DNA from: Paenibacillus dauci
Lineage (GTDB): Bacteria > Bacillota > Bacilli > Paenibacillales > Paenibacillaceae
Assembly (NCBI RefSeq): GCF_000971985.1
Contig: NZ_LAQQ01000002.1
Location: 558,001 to 622,000 of the forward strand
Length of the DNA stretch: 64,000 nt
Direction: 5' to 3'
The translations under genes were made by a program, and so were the position numbers. The notes beneath the pieces were generated by a model that was not told the DNA's origin, did no database searches, and was given only the letters and a program-made list of their open reading frames with translations. This document shows, in pieces, positions 37,808 through 46,132 of the stretch. The stretch's first letter is position 1. Each line of letters opens with the position of its first letter.

Positions 37808-38053
37808 TTGACTAAGAAAATAACTCTAATCATTAATGACTGGAATCCTATTGAGATTTATCCTTTGCTTGATATTGAGTATGATAGTGAAGTGAAGCAG
37901 ATATATGAACTATTAACTCTTAACGATACTAAATATGAGTTGGCTGAAAAGATATATCAGGTATTCGAAAAAAATTTTGGGAAACTATTTCAAAATACAC
38001 TTATTGAGTGTGAAGTTATAGCAGAAAAGATACTAAACGCATTAAATAATTGA
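37808..38053 (+). CDS. DUF1871-family protein
   Basis: 81 aa from a TTG start preceded by GGGGTGAT. NDWNPIEIYPLLDIEYDSEVKQIYELL, split as NDWNPIEIYPL and EYDSEVKQIYELL, plus LAEKIYQVFEKNFG and CEVIAEKILNAL match DUF1871, a small helical family frequent beside immunity-type genes. Intact here, unlike two neighbours. Function is unknown. Confidence 0.7.
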   Translation: MTKKITLIINDWNPIEIYPLLDIEYDSEVKQIYELLTLNDTKYELAEKIYQVFEKNFGKLFQNTLIECEVIAEKILNALNN

Positions 38054-38058
38054 TGATA

Positions 38059-38095
38059 AAGACTTTGAGGACTATAATCCTCAAGGCTTTTTTTT
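38059..38095 (+). terminator. Terminator after DUF1871 gene
   Basis: CTTTGAGGA and TCCTCAAGG arms with a 6-nt loop, then eight T. Confidence 0.75.
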
Positions 38096-38180
38096 ACGCG
38101 TACCCAGTGTAAGGTGAATCGTTAACATGATCCAAAAATATGTAAGCACGTGAATATTTCCAAAGTTAGGAGGGAACTCA

Positions 38181-38471
38181 ATGTCATTATCTGATTATTT
38201 AAGAAAAAATAAATTGGAATGTACAAATTGTAATCAAGAACTTAATGTTGTTGGTTTTGGAAGTGGCTTAGATAAACTTAAATGTTTTCACTGTAATAGA
38301 TATTACAAATATACGATACAAACTAAAATTTTAGTTCAAGATCTAAGGTATGCTGAGCTGGTTGAAAAATGGGATACTGGCAGTGGGGAGTGGCCAGGTA
38401 TACCTAGTAGTGAAATATATAGCCCATGGTATTTAAAGAAAATAGTAAGGATGATTAATAAAAGAATGTAA
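38181..38471 (+). CDS. Small zinc-ribbon protein
   Basis: 96 aa; GGAGGGAA precedes the ATG. Two knuckles, CTNC (14-17) and CFHC (35-38), suggest one zinc site in residues 10-45. The C-terminal half (WDTGSGEWPGIPSSE, then a basic helix) is not recognised. It is AT-rich like the rest of the island and ends at a terminator. Confidence 0.65.
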   Translation: MSLSDYLRKNKLECTNCNQELNVVGFGSGLDKLKCFHCNRYYKYTIQTKILVQDLRYAELVEKWDTGSGEWPGIPSSEIYSPWYLKKIVRMINKRM

Positions 38472-38513
38472 ATGGTATGATCTTCAAATCATAAATGATT
38501 TAGAACAAGAGAG

Positions 38514-38554
38514 AAAAAGGAATGAGGCTTAAGAGTTTGGCCCATTCCTTTTTT
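38514..38554. terminator. Bidirectional terminator
   Basis: AAAAAGGAATG and CATTCCTTTTT arms around an 18-nt loop, between the zinc-ribbon gene and the convergent array-family copy 6. Confidence 0.75.
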
Positions 38555-38611
38555 CATTAAATTAAGTTGTATAAAGCAAACTTGCGATAATCCTAACTCG
38601 TCACACTCATC

Positions 38612-39979
38612 TCAAAGATGCAGCAGTCTCTGCGCATGCTGATACAGTTCAGCATACTTTGCCACGATATCCTTTTCCGCATTTCCTCGGAACCGCTCAA
38701 ACAAATTCGTACACTTTAGCAGCAGCAGATTGTAATTCCATCGTTGTGCCTGCTCCATACACTCCAGCAAATACCCAAATCCCTGATCATATTGTCCACG
38801 CTCCAGATAATACAATGCCAGTTCATATAGTAGCCGGGCATAGCGCTCTAGGTTCAGCTGCAGTGTATACAGCTCATCATCCAGTGTCTGCGCTTCCAGA
38901 TCGTCGATTTCGTGCTTGAACTTTGGCAGCACGGTACTCAGGTCCAGTCGGTGCCGGTTGGCTGCAGTGACCACATTTAATAGAAATACGAGCAGTTCCT
39001 CCGGCCGCTGTTCTACATACTCCACATATTCCTCTAGCACATCCGGCTCACCCGCATACAGTCTCGCCGCGTAGCTGTTGGCACGGGCCCATTCTTCAAA
39101 CCGGTTTTTCCATAATAACGTATCATCGTCCTCTTCCTGTACCCAGTCCAGTTCGGTGGTCAGCTTGAGGTAATGAGCGACCTGTTCATAATCCTTGTAT
39201 TCCTCATTCGCATGAGCACGTAGCAGATACGCATACGCTATGTAAAAGAACCATGGTTTTTGCGGCTGGCGATCAGTCGGCAGCTCTCCAGCCTGTTTGC
39301 GATCGTACAGAAGTCTGGCTTTATCCAGTAGAATCTCGGCGATCTTTTCGACTTTTTTCCAATTGCGCAGCGAGCGATACGTGTTCGCCAGATCGGTATA
39401 GGCATCTAGCTGCTCCACTTCATTCAATCGCTCCACAAATGGCTCGAACCGGATGGCCAGCTGATAGTTCTGTTCCTGGTCATCTCCCTGCCTCGCCATG
39501 AACAGGCGGTAATGGCAGATCGCCAGTCGTTCGGAATGCTGCTTGTTCTCGCTCTCCGCTACGCTTTCATACAGCATGCTGGCGGCTTCCTTTTTATCTT
39601 CCCGGAAAAAGTCTTCTGCCGTCTCGAACAGAAATCCAGGATACTGGGACTTGCCTGCGAGCATATGTACAATCTTCTGAATGCAATCCAGTTTGTCCAG
39701 CTCGACACAGCGATACAGAAACGGCTTGATCCGCCGCCAGTCCGGTGTCGCATCGTTCAGATACTCATTGATGTACTGGTCGTACAGCGCGCCCTTCTCC
39801 AGCTCCAGAATCTCGGTGATTTTGTCGAGCTGCTCGATACTGAGCACCCGGTTACCGTTGAGGATGGAGCTGATAATACCTACATTGATATTGTGTTTCT
39901 TGGCAAAACGGCTCATGGAAATCTCTTCTTGCTGGATACGCTGTTCCAGTCTGTCACGAATGAGTAGTGGATGGTCCAA
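38612..39979 (-). CDS. HTH/helical-repeat regulator, dispersed copy 6
   Basis: 455 aa. TTG at 39979 is chosen, 8 nt after AAAGGAGG; the in-frame GTG at 39988 overlaps that site. Same architecture as the left array: HTH (INVGIISSILNGNRVLS, two residues shorter in the wing turn), then DWRRIKPFLYRCVEL, HSERLAICHYRLFMARQGDD, LDAYTDLANTYRSLRNW and YARLLYELALYYLERGQYD. The VVYYGQS motif is replaced by WFFYIAYAYLLRA. Higher GC and clear divergence suggest an older or resident chromosomal paralog. Confidence 0.85.
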   Translation of the reverse strand: MDHPLLIRDRLEQRIQQEEISMSRFAKKHNINVGIISSILNGNRVLSIEQLDKITEILELEKGALYDQYINEYLNDATPDWRRIKPFLYRCVELDKLDCIQKIVHMLAGKSQYPGFLFETAEDFFREDKKEAASMLYESVAESENKQHSERLAICHYRLFMARQGDDQEQNYQLAIRFEPFVERLNEVEQLDAYTDLANTYRSLRNWKKVEKIAEILLDKARLLYDRKQAGELPTDRQPQKPWFFYIAYAYLLRAHANEEYKDYEQVAHYLKLTTELDWVQEEDDDTLLWKNRFEEWARANSYAARLYAGEPDVLEEYVEYVEQRPEELLVFLLNVVTAANRHRLDLSTVLPKFKHEIDDLEAQTLDDELYTLQLNLERYARLLYELALYYLERGQYDQGFGYLLECMEQAQRWNYNLLLLKCTNLFERFRGNAEKDIVAKYAELYQHAQRLLHL

Positions 39980-40417
39980 AGGGCACACCTCCTTTATGAA
40001 ATTAAGCAGATTGCTTATGCGATGCGCAGATGGTTATGAACCACATGGTTATGAGGTCTACAAGAATGATGCTTTGTCTATACAAATATACAAAAGATTA
40101 CAGGTTGTAAGGTTTTAAATAAAATATAGCGGATACAGACAGGGGGAGCAATCCATTTTACAGCGGATAACCAAAATTTATAACGAACATGGATATTACA
40201 GAACAGCGAAGAAATGCCGAAAAGTATGCCTTTCAAATGCATGCAGCCTATTCCGTAGAGCAAGGTATGCAGCATATAACAAAAGAACACGATACCCTGA
40301 ACATGTCGATCGTTGTCCACGAATGACTTATCCTACATTATACGACAGGATAAAAGAGCTGTTCACGGACAAAAGAACCGTTTAATACTTAATAGTATGA
40401 CAAATATTCAAAATTGG

Positions 40418-40432
40418 TGAGAATGATTCTCG
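40418..40432. promoter_or_regulatory. Fur/PerR-type box upstream of perR-like gene
   Basis: TGAGAATGATTCTCG is a 7-1-7 palindrome close to the Fur core GATAATGATTATC. It lies 18 nt before the first promoter. The rest of the 530-bp gap back to copy 6 shows no gene. Confidence 0.6.
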
Positions 40433-40449
40433 TATTATTCGCAAACCTA

Positions 40450-40489
40450 TTGACCGACATTTGAAATGGATTTATACTTATTCTAAAAT
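40450..40489 (+). promoter_or_regulatory. Two overlapping promoters for perR-like gene
   Basis: TTGACC-17-TATACT (40450-40478) and TTGAAA-17-TAAAAT (40461-40489) are both near-consensus SigA promoters just before the start. Confidence 0.6.
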
Positions 40490-40510
40490 CAAATTAAGGG
40501 AATGATCCAT

Positions 40511-40906
40511 GTGAAAATTATCAATCTGACGACGCAGCGCAAAGCTGTTTACGAAATCGTCTGCAACGCCGAGGATCACCCGACTGCCGCTGACGTAATG
40601 AACCGGTTGGTAGAGCGTGGTCATAATTTCGCTTATGGTACTGTATATAACTCGCTGCGATATCTGTCCGATAACGGGCTGATCCGTGAACTCAAGCTTG
40701 GTGAGACCGCCAGCCGTTACGATGGCAAAATGGATGATCACCAGCATATTGTATGTGAATCCTGTGGACGTGTAGATGAAGTCATGACCGATGCACCGCT
40801 GCAATGGTACGCTGATGTAGCAGAGGAGACCGGGTACGATGTCCATCATGCACATGTTGTATTTAAAGGAGTGTGTACCGAATGCAAAAACAAATCGAAA
40901 AAGTAA
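40511..40906 (+). CDS. perR: PerR/Fur-family metalloregulator
   Basis: 131 aa from GTG at 40511, 9 nt after AAGGGA; ATG 40502 lacks a site. Winged HTH (TAADVMNRL, GTVYNSLRYLSDNGLIREL), then the metal domain with HQH, CESC (HIVCESCGRVDEV) and CTEC zinc cysteines. The adjacent katA with a PerR-type box favours a peroxide sensor over Fur. The next gene starts inside its 3' end. Confidence 0.85.
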   Translation: MKIINLTTQRKAVYEIVCNAEDHPTAADVMNRLVERGHNFAYGTVYNSLRYLSDNGLIRELKLGETASRYDGKMDDHQHIVCESCGRVDEVMTDAPLQWYADVAEETGYDVHHAHVVFKGVCTECKNKSKK

Positions 40907-41703
40907 TTGAGAATGATTATCTTTCTGACTCCACTTCGTCGATGAACTGGGCACCGGGCAATAGCACTTATGAAGAGATGGAGACCATGATTCAGGCTTG
41001 TCCGGTAACACGCCGTGTCGTCATTATTAGTCCGGCTCCGAGCCGTATTCATGAATTGACTCGTATGCTGTCGGACAGCTGCTTTGATGTTATGGTATTT
41101 CATCGCTGGGAAAATAATGGTGCAGGTGCGATCAGTGCCGACCTGTATATTTTTGATATGATTACCGCTGCAGGCAGCAGTGAGATCGAGCTTGCCAAGC
41201 TGCGTATAAATGATAATGATTCTCATGTACCATCTATTTTTCTAGTGCGCGAGGAGATGCTGGCTCTCGGAATGAAAGAATGGACCGAAGAAGAACTGCT
41301 CGTCTGGCCGATGCGTCCGCAGGAAGGACTGTATCATGTAGAGCGTGTTATTCGTTCCAATGCGAGCCGTCCGGCAGCACCTGCAGCAGATGAAGATGCT
41401 CAGCACCGGATCGTATTCAAGGATCTGTGGATCGACCGCAAGAAAATGACCGTTCATCGCGGACAGCAACGTGTAGAGCTGACCAAAACCGAGTATGATC
41501 TGCTGCTCATGCTGATCGAAGGCGAAGGCAGCGTATTATCCCGTGAACAACTAATGAGCGAAATATGGGGTACACAGTTCTTCGGCGGCAGTAATGTCGT
41601 AGATGTCCATGTCAAAAGTCTGCGTAAAAAAATCGGCGATAATGCTTCTGCACCACAGTATATTGCGACTGTACGCGGTGTAGGTTATCGCTTGGCTGAT
41701 TGA
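40882..41703 (+). CDS. Atypical OmpR-type response regulator
   Basis: 273 aa from ATG at 40882 (AAAGGAG 10 nt upstream), overlapping the perR-like gene by 25 bp. The N-terminal region (about 40-160) resembles a receiver but has ISPAP where the acidic pair should be; one Asp (YIFDM) remains. The C-terminal winged helix is normal: ELTKTEYDLLLMLIEGEG, DVHVKSLRKKIG and YIATVRGVGYRL. No histidine kinase is nearby. It is probably phosphorylation-independent. Two Fur-like boxes lie within its reading frame. Confidence 0.85.
   Translation: MQKQIEKVIENDYLSDSTSSMNWAPGNSTYEEMETMIQACPVTRRVVIISPAPSRIHELTRMLSDSCFDVMVFHRWENNGAGAISADLYIFDMITAAGSSEIELAKLRINDNDSHVPSIFLVREEMLALGMKEWTEEELLVWPMRPQEGLYHVERVIRSNASRPAAPAADEDAQHRIVFKDLWIDRKKMTVHRGQQRVELTKTEYDLLLMLIEGEGSVLSREQLMSEIWGTQFFGGSNVVDVHVKSLRKKIGDNASAPQYIATVRGVGYRLAD
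40908..40922. promoter_or_regulatory. Intragenic Fur-like box 1
   Basis: TGAGAATGATTATCT differs from the 7-1-7 consensus TGATAATNATTATCA at two positions. It straddles the perR stop region and codons 10-14 of the response regulator gene. Confidence 0.4.
41211..41225. promoter_or_regulatory. Intragenic Fur-like box 2
   Basis: TGATAATGATTCTCA matches the 7-1-7 Fur consensus at all but one position, inside the response regulator gene (codes for NDNDSH). It may be chance. Confidence 0.35.
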
Positions 41704-41861
41704 TTCATTTAAACATAATAATAGGCAAATCAAATTTTATTGAGAATATAGGATTATGGATAAGCTGTACATTCATAATATGAACAATCTATTCACGTCT
41801 TCTTCATGCAAGGCTCATCCAAGACTCATGCGGAGCTCATGAATGTACCTGGTTGGCGATG

Positions 41862-41876
41862 TTAGAATAATTCTAA
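41862..41876. promoter_or_regulatory. PerR box upstream of katA
   Basis: TTAGAATAATTCTAA is a perfect 15-bp palindrome, two bases from the PerR consensus TTATAATNATTATAA. It lies 129 bp before the katA start in the 301-bp gap. Confidence 0.8.
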
Positions 41877-42004
41877 ACTTACGGATTTTAAATTAAGTCT
41901 AATTACAAGTCTAATTCATTCACTTTCAGATGAATGTACTGTTAGGAATGATAGATGATGTGAAAAGACTTGAGACTGTCCGATTTGAAAGGATGATTCT
42001 AACG

Positions 42005-43465
42005 ATGGACAACCGTCTTACTACCAACCAGGGTGCTCCTGTAGGAGATAACCAGAATTCCAGAACAGCAGGACGCAGAGGACCGGCACTGCTGGAGGAT
42101 TATCACCTTATTGAGAAGATTGCCCATTTTGACCGTGAACGTATTCCCGAGCGTGTTGTGCATGCCCGTGGTGCAGGTGCCCATGGCGTATTCCGCACAG
42201 CAAGCAGTATGAAGAAATATACCCGGGCTGCTTTTTTGCAGGAAGAGGGACTTGAGACACCGGTATTTGTACGTTTCTCCACTGTTATTCATGGAGTAGG
42301 CTCTCCGGAGACGGCACGCGATCCGCGCGGTTTTGCCGTGAAATTCTACACGCCGGAAGGCAACTATGATATCGTAGGCAACCATCTGCCTGTATTTTTT
42401 ATCCGTGATGCGATCAAATTCCCGGATATGGTTCATTCCCTCAAGCCGGACCCGCAGACGAATATTCAGAACCCTGGTCGTTACTGGGATTTTATGACCC
42501 TGACACCGGAATCTACACATATGATGACCTGGTTGTTCTCGGATCATGGGACACCAGCCAATTACCGTGAAATGGACGGATTCAGCGTCCATGCTTTTAA
42601 ATGGATCAATGCCGAGGGCAAAGTGACTTACATTAAATACAAATGGGAATCCAGACAGGGTGTCCGCACATTCTCCGCGGATGAAGTGCGCGAACAGCAG
42701 GGACGGGATTTCAACCATGCGACACGCGACCTGTTTGACCATATTGAACAAGGGGAATTCCCGGAGTGGGATTTGAAGGTTCAATTTATCCATCCGGAAG
42801 ATATCGACAGTTATTCCTTTGATCCACTCGACCCTACCAAAGTATGGCCGGAAGAGCAGTTCCCGTTCCATCTGGTCGGCACGATGACACTGAACAAGAA
42901 TCCGGAGAATTTCTTTGCCGAAGTAGAGCAGTCCGCATTCTCTCCAAGTGCGCTTGTACCGGGTATTGAACCATCCGAGGACAAGCTGCTGCAGGGTCGT
43001 CTGTTCTCCTATCCGGATACACAGCGTCATCGTCTGGGACCGAACTATTTGCAGATTCCGATCAACTGCCCGTATGCGCCGGTACGCAATCACCAGCGTG
43101 ACGGTCTGATGAATGTGCATCAGGATAACTCCCGTTATAACTACGAACCGAACAGTTATACCGAGGGACCAGTCGAAGATCCTGCCTACCGCGACAGTGA
43201 AGTAGAACTGCAGGGCAAGGTGACTCGTCAGCAAATCGAGAAAACCGATGACTTTACCCAGGCGGGTGAACAATATCGTTCTTATAATGCGCAGCAAAGA
43301 GATAATTTACTTCAAAATCTGGTTAATGATTTACAGGGAGTGAAAAAGGATATTCAACTGCGTGCGATCTGTAACTTTATCCGCGCAGATCGTGAATACG
43401 GCATGCGTCTCGCTCAGGGACTCGGGGTAGATATCAGCGAATTCATGTCCCAGATGCGCTCCTGA
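42005..43465 (+). CDS. katA: Heme catalase
   Basis: 486 aa from ATG at 42005, with GAAAGGA upstream; the longer frame from 41930 is not needed. Clade 3 small-subunit monofunctional catalase: catalytic H53 in RVVHARGAGAHGVF, the Asn in IVGNHLPVFFIRD and the proximal heme Tyr in RLFSYPDTQRHRLG. Decomposes hydrogen peroxide in the cytoplasm. The PerR box and the perR-like gene 1 kb upstream point to peroxide induction. Confidence 0.96.
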   Translation: MDNRLTTNQGAPVGDNQNSRTAGRRGPALLEDYHLIEKIAHFDRERIPERVVHARGAGAHGVFRTASSMKKYTRAAFLQEEGLETPVFVRFSTVIHGVGSPETARDPRGFAVKFYTPEGNYDIVGNHLPVFFIRDAIKFPDMVHSLKPDPQTNIQNPGRYWDFMTLTPESTHMMTWLFSDHGTPANYREMDGFSVHAFKWINAEGKVTYIKYKWESRQGVRTFSADEVREQQGRDFNHATRDLFDHIEQGEFPEWDLKVQFIHPEDIDSYSFDPLDPTKVWPEEQFPFHLVGTMTLNKNPENFFAEVEQSAFSPSALVPGIEPSEDKLLQGRLFSYPDTQRHRLGPNYLQIPINCPYAPVRNHQRDGLMNVHQDNSRYNYEPNSYTEGPVEDPAYRDSEVELQGKVTRQQIEKTDDFTQAGEQYRSYNAQQRDNLLQNLVNDLQGVKKDIQLRAICNFIRADREYGMRLAQGLGVDISEFMSQMRS

Positions 43466-43931
43466 TCTATGCATTACCGCTATCCAGCAGCCTGTCTTTT
43501 ACAGCCTAAAGGGGTATGAATCCCTGTAATCTTACAGGCAGGATGCTTTTATATACAGCCTGTTGAATCGCTCTACACGATGCAGATGATACGGAGCTGT
43601 TCAACAAGCTCATATTTTTCACTGTCTGCGGCGCACTCAGCCGGGAAATAACGCAGGATGACGGGCCACCGTACATGCTGCCTGAACCCGTAAGCCGCAG
43701 CGGACAAGGCCGCCAGGCCATTATATATACAGTAGAGGGAAGCAATGCTATGAGCAGGATATAGTGTGTGCTTCCTTCTGTCTTATTCTCCTTCCGTAAT
43801 ACCCTGCTACCTGCCGGGATCTATTCCATCCAGAGAGATACACGTGGAAAGGAAATAATGGTGAAGACCATACTTTGCCGGAATGCTGTAAGCCCAAGAG
43901 TACGATTGCAACAGCAAAGGAGAGGTGTATC
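43466..43931. other. Intergenic region without a clear gene
   Basis: 467 bp between katA and the secreted protein. Only a short dyad CCTGTAA-TC-TTACAGG (43524-43539), without a U-run, stands out. The small open frames lack ribosome sites. Confidence 0.5.
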
Positions 43932-44369
43932 ATGAGGAAATTATGGAGCCTGGGGATATGCGGTATGGTAGTCATGTTTATGGTGATTGGTTTGTGGAAT
44001 ACGGCAGGTTATGTGTCGGCAGAACCTGCGTTGACAGGAATTCAGCAGCGCCCTCTGAATCTGCCGGCCAGTTTCCCTGTTCCTGATGATGCGCTGACGG
44101 TAACGGCAGTACAGAACAGCAGCGACGAGGAGAAATTCGTCCTGTTTACTTTCCAGACCCGGTTGAGTATGGAGACATTGGCCAAAACCTACAGCGAGTA
44201 CTTCCGTGAGCATGATATGAAGGATGCGATCGATATGCTGAGCGAGCAGAAAATGGTCATTCAGGGAACCAATGAAGTTTCCCGGCAGAGCTGGATTCTG
44301 ACAGCTGTACCGGCAGCAAATACGAATGATCGTGTAGAGATGACCGTTGTCTGGACAGACGAGCGCTAA
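43932..44369 (+). CDS. Secreted hypothetical protein
   Basis: 145 aa from ATG at 43932 after GGAGAGGT. Residues 1-30 form a Sec signal peptide (hydrophobic run VVMFMVIGLW, cleavage probably after YVSA). The mature part is about 115 residues of mixed alpha/beta character (FVLFTFQTRLSMETL, WILTAVPAAN, VEMTVVW). I do not recognise the family. Single-gene unit with a terminator. Confidence 0.75.
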   Translation: MRKLWSLGICGMVVMFMVIGLWNTAGYVSAEPALTGIQQRPLNLPASFPVPDDALTVTAVQNSSDEEKFVLFTFQTRLSMETLAKTYSEYFREHDMKDAIDMLSEQKMVIQGTNEVSRQSWILTAVPAANTNDRVEMTVVWTDER

Positions 44370-44446
44370 ATCGATCAGCAGCTGATAATAAATTATACCG
44401 GTGTACAGTAGAGTGGTTTATTAAAGCTGGAACCGAATAGCATATG

Positions 44447-44484
44447 ACGCGGAGACTTGAAGCAAGTAGAGTCTTCGCGTTTTT
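44447..44484 (+). terminator. Terminator of secreted-protein gene
   Basis: ACGCGGAGACT and AGTCTTCGCGT arms with TTTTT. Confidence 0.75.
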
Positions 44485-44684
44485 ATGATTCAAAGCAGAA
44501 AGTGAAATGGTTTATATGGGAAAAAATATAAATTAAATTTTATCTATAAAATGCGTTTAACAACATATATTAGAGTTTTATAAAAGGATAATTCGTTATT
44601 TTAATGTGAAATGAAAAGCATTAACTGTTAAAAAAGTATAGACTGATTCGTATAATGTGATAATATACAATTAAGTACTGAAAT

Positions 44685-44714
44685 TTGACTTGCTTTTAAT
44701 GATTACACTACAAT
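44685..44714 (+). promoter_or_regulatory. Promoter of BlaI-M56 operon
   Basis: TTGACT (44685-44690), 18-nt spacer, TACAAT (44709-44714). The -10 lies within the operator. Confidence 0.7.
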
Positions 44715-44723
44715 GTGTAGTGT
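44705..44723. promoter_or_regulatory. BlaI-type operator 1
   Basis: ACACTACA-ATG-TGTAGTGT is a perfect 8-3-8 palindrome with the TACA/TGTA core of BlaI/MecI operators, overlapping the -10 so that a bound repressor would block transcription. Confidence 0.85.
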
Positions 44724-44741
44724 GAGGTGGCGTAGATTAAG

Positions 44742-45158
44742 ATGAAAATACAAAATTTCAAAGTTGGTGCTACAGGGATGGACCGCTTTTTTGGTCCGCT
44801 GGAAGCACAGGTGATGAATGTACTGTGGGATATGGATCACCCTATGACGATCAGAGAAGTGCAGACTGCACTGAAGCCGGTCAAGCCGCTCAGTTTTAAC
44901 ACGGTGATGACGGTGATGAATCGTCTGGTGGACAAAGGCGCTCTGCTCAAAAAGAGCGAAGGCAGAAGCTTTCATTACATTCCGTCGGAAAGTCGTGCAG
45001 AATTCTTGAATCATCAATCCAGGGAATTAACTCATGAATTAATGGAAGAGTTCGGATCACTCGCTGTAAACCACATGGTGGACATACTTGAAGAGGTGGA
45101 TCCTCAACTTATTCAAGCCTTGGAGGAAAAGATCAAACAATGGAAAAACAACGCGTAG
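44742..45158 (+). CDS. BlaI/MecI-family repressor
   Basis: 138 aa. Winged HTH at about 18-85 (LEAQVMNVLWDMDHPMTIREV, broken here as EAQVMNVLWD and MTIREVQTAL; NTVMTVMNRLVDKG as the recognition region), then a dimerisation tail. A GAGGTGG site precedes the ATG. It would bind the two identical dyads near its own start and before the DoxX gene. The next gene overlaps by 19 bp. No beta-lactamase or penicillin-binding protein gene is nearby. Confidence 0.9.
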   Translation: MKIQNFKVGATGMDRFFGPLEAQVMNVLWDMDHPMTIREVQTALKPVKPLSFNTVMTVMNRLVDKGALLKKSEGRSFHYIPSESRAEFLNHQSRELTHELMEEFGSLAVNHMVDILEEVDPQLIQALEEKIKQWKNNA

Positions 45159-46024
45159 AATGGTGGCATCGTCGTTCCGAAAGACTGCTGAAGACAGGGC
45201 TGTTTATTACTTTGTTTACGATAGGTCTGATGGTGATGTACGCGCTGCATGTCTTGTTCGGTTGGAATATTCCGTTTGACCTGCTACGTATCTGTAATCA
45301 GTGGATGAAATCACATGGCTGGTTGTCGGTGAGTCATCTGCTGGAGACACTGGTTCTGTGTACATTTGTGTTATATGTCGGTTACGGACTGGATCAGTGG
45401 TATGGTTCATTCCGTGCCATGCAGCGTTTCCGTCAGCTGGAGAACTATCGGTTGTCTGCTAAGTATAATGAGCGTTATCGTCCGGATGGACGGAACATCT
45501 TTATGATTGTGTCCTGCGAACAGCCGCTGGCCTTAACAATTGGTATTATCAATCGCCGTATTGTGCTGTCCGAGGGACTGCTGGCCTTGCTCAATGAAGA
45601 TGAGCGTCAGGCTGTACTGTATCATGAGCTGTTCCATTATCATCAGCGCGATCCGTTGACGACATTCCTGCTGCGGCAGTCAGCATGTGCGCTTTGGTTT
45701 TTACCGGTCGTCCGTACGCTGGCACTGCATTACAAGATCTCGCGCGAGATCCTGGCGGATAATTATGCGATTGAACATCTGGGTACGCCTGTAGGTATTG
45801 GCGGTGCGCTACTCAAACTGGTGAAGCGTTCCCGTTCACGGATGGAGATGCCTGCCCGTATGATCTATTCTTCATTTGCCGATACATCGCTCAACTACCG
45901 CATACAACGGATTATCGATCCGCAAAGCGGTGTATCGCCCCGGTTGCCATGGTGGTCAATTCTCGTCTCGCTGCCTGTGCTGATTCTACTGAGTATTTTG
46001 TTACTATGGTCGCTGATTGAGTAA
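45140..46024 (+). CDS. M56-family membrane metallopeptidase, no sensor domain
   Basis: 294 aa, three or four membrane helices (about 19-40, 62-82, a segment near 195-210, 272-291). The zinc-peptidase motif HELFHYH is at 162-168 with HExxH intact, and REILADNYAI supplies the third ligand region. This is the BlaR1/MecR1 protease module without the penicillin-binding sensor. It probably cleaves the adjacent BlaI-type repressor on an unknown signal. Confidence 0.88.
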   Translation: MEKQRVEWWHRRSERLLKTGLFITLFTIGLMVMYALHVLFGWNIPFDLLRICNQWMKSHGWLSVSHLLETLVLCTFVLYVGYGLDQWYGSFRAMQRFRQLENYRLSAKYNERYRPDGRNIFMIVSCEQPLALTIGIINRRIVLSEGLLALLNEDERQAVLYHELFHYHQRDPLTTFLLRQSACALWFLPVVRTLALHYKISREILADNYAIEHLGTPVGIGGALLKLVKRSRSRMEMPARMIYSSFADTSLNYRIQRIIDPQSGVSPRLPWWSILVSLPVLILLSILLLWSLIE

Positions 46025-46090
46025 TCTGGTTACCGGTAAATGCTATGAATACAGTGTTTGCCGGTAAAGCGACTTTATTTTATAGCAAAG

Positions 46091-46107
46091 CACTACATTG
46101 TGTAGTG
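46091..46107. promoter_or_regulatory. BlaI-type operator 2
   Basis: CACTACA-TTG-TGTAGTG repeats the operator upstream of the repressor gene, differing only in the central three bases and one flank. It lies 26 bp before doxX. Confidence 0.85.
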
Positions 46108-46132
46108 TGAAAATGATCAAGGAGGCGTTCAA

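Noticed and set aside
36194-38471. Mobile element or prophage fragment
   Set aside because: No transposase, integrase, terminal repeats or attachment sites were seen; only AT-rich composition and gene decay support transfer.
41999-43297. 432-codon minus-strand frame opposite katA
   Set aside because: The plus strand encodes an intact catalase with all catalytic residues; the antisense frame has no ribosome site or family match.
44742-46024. Beta-lactam resistance locus (blaI-blaR1)
   Set aside because: The M56 protein has no penicillin-binding sensor domain, and no beta-lactamase or PBP gene is present nearby.
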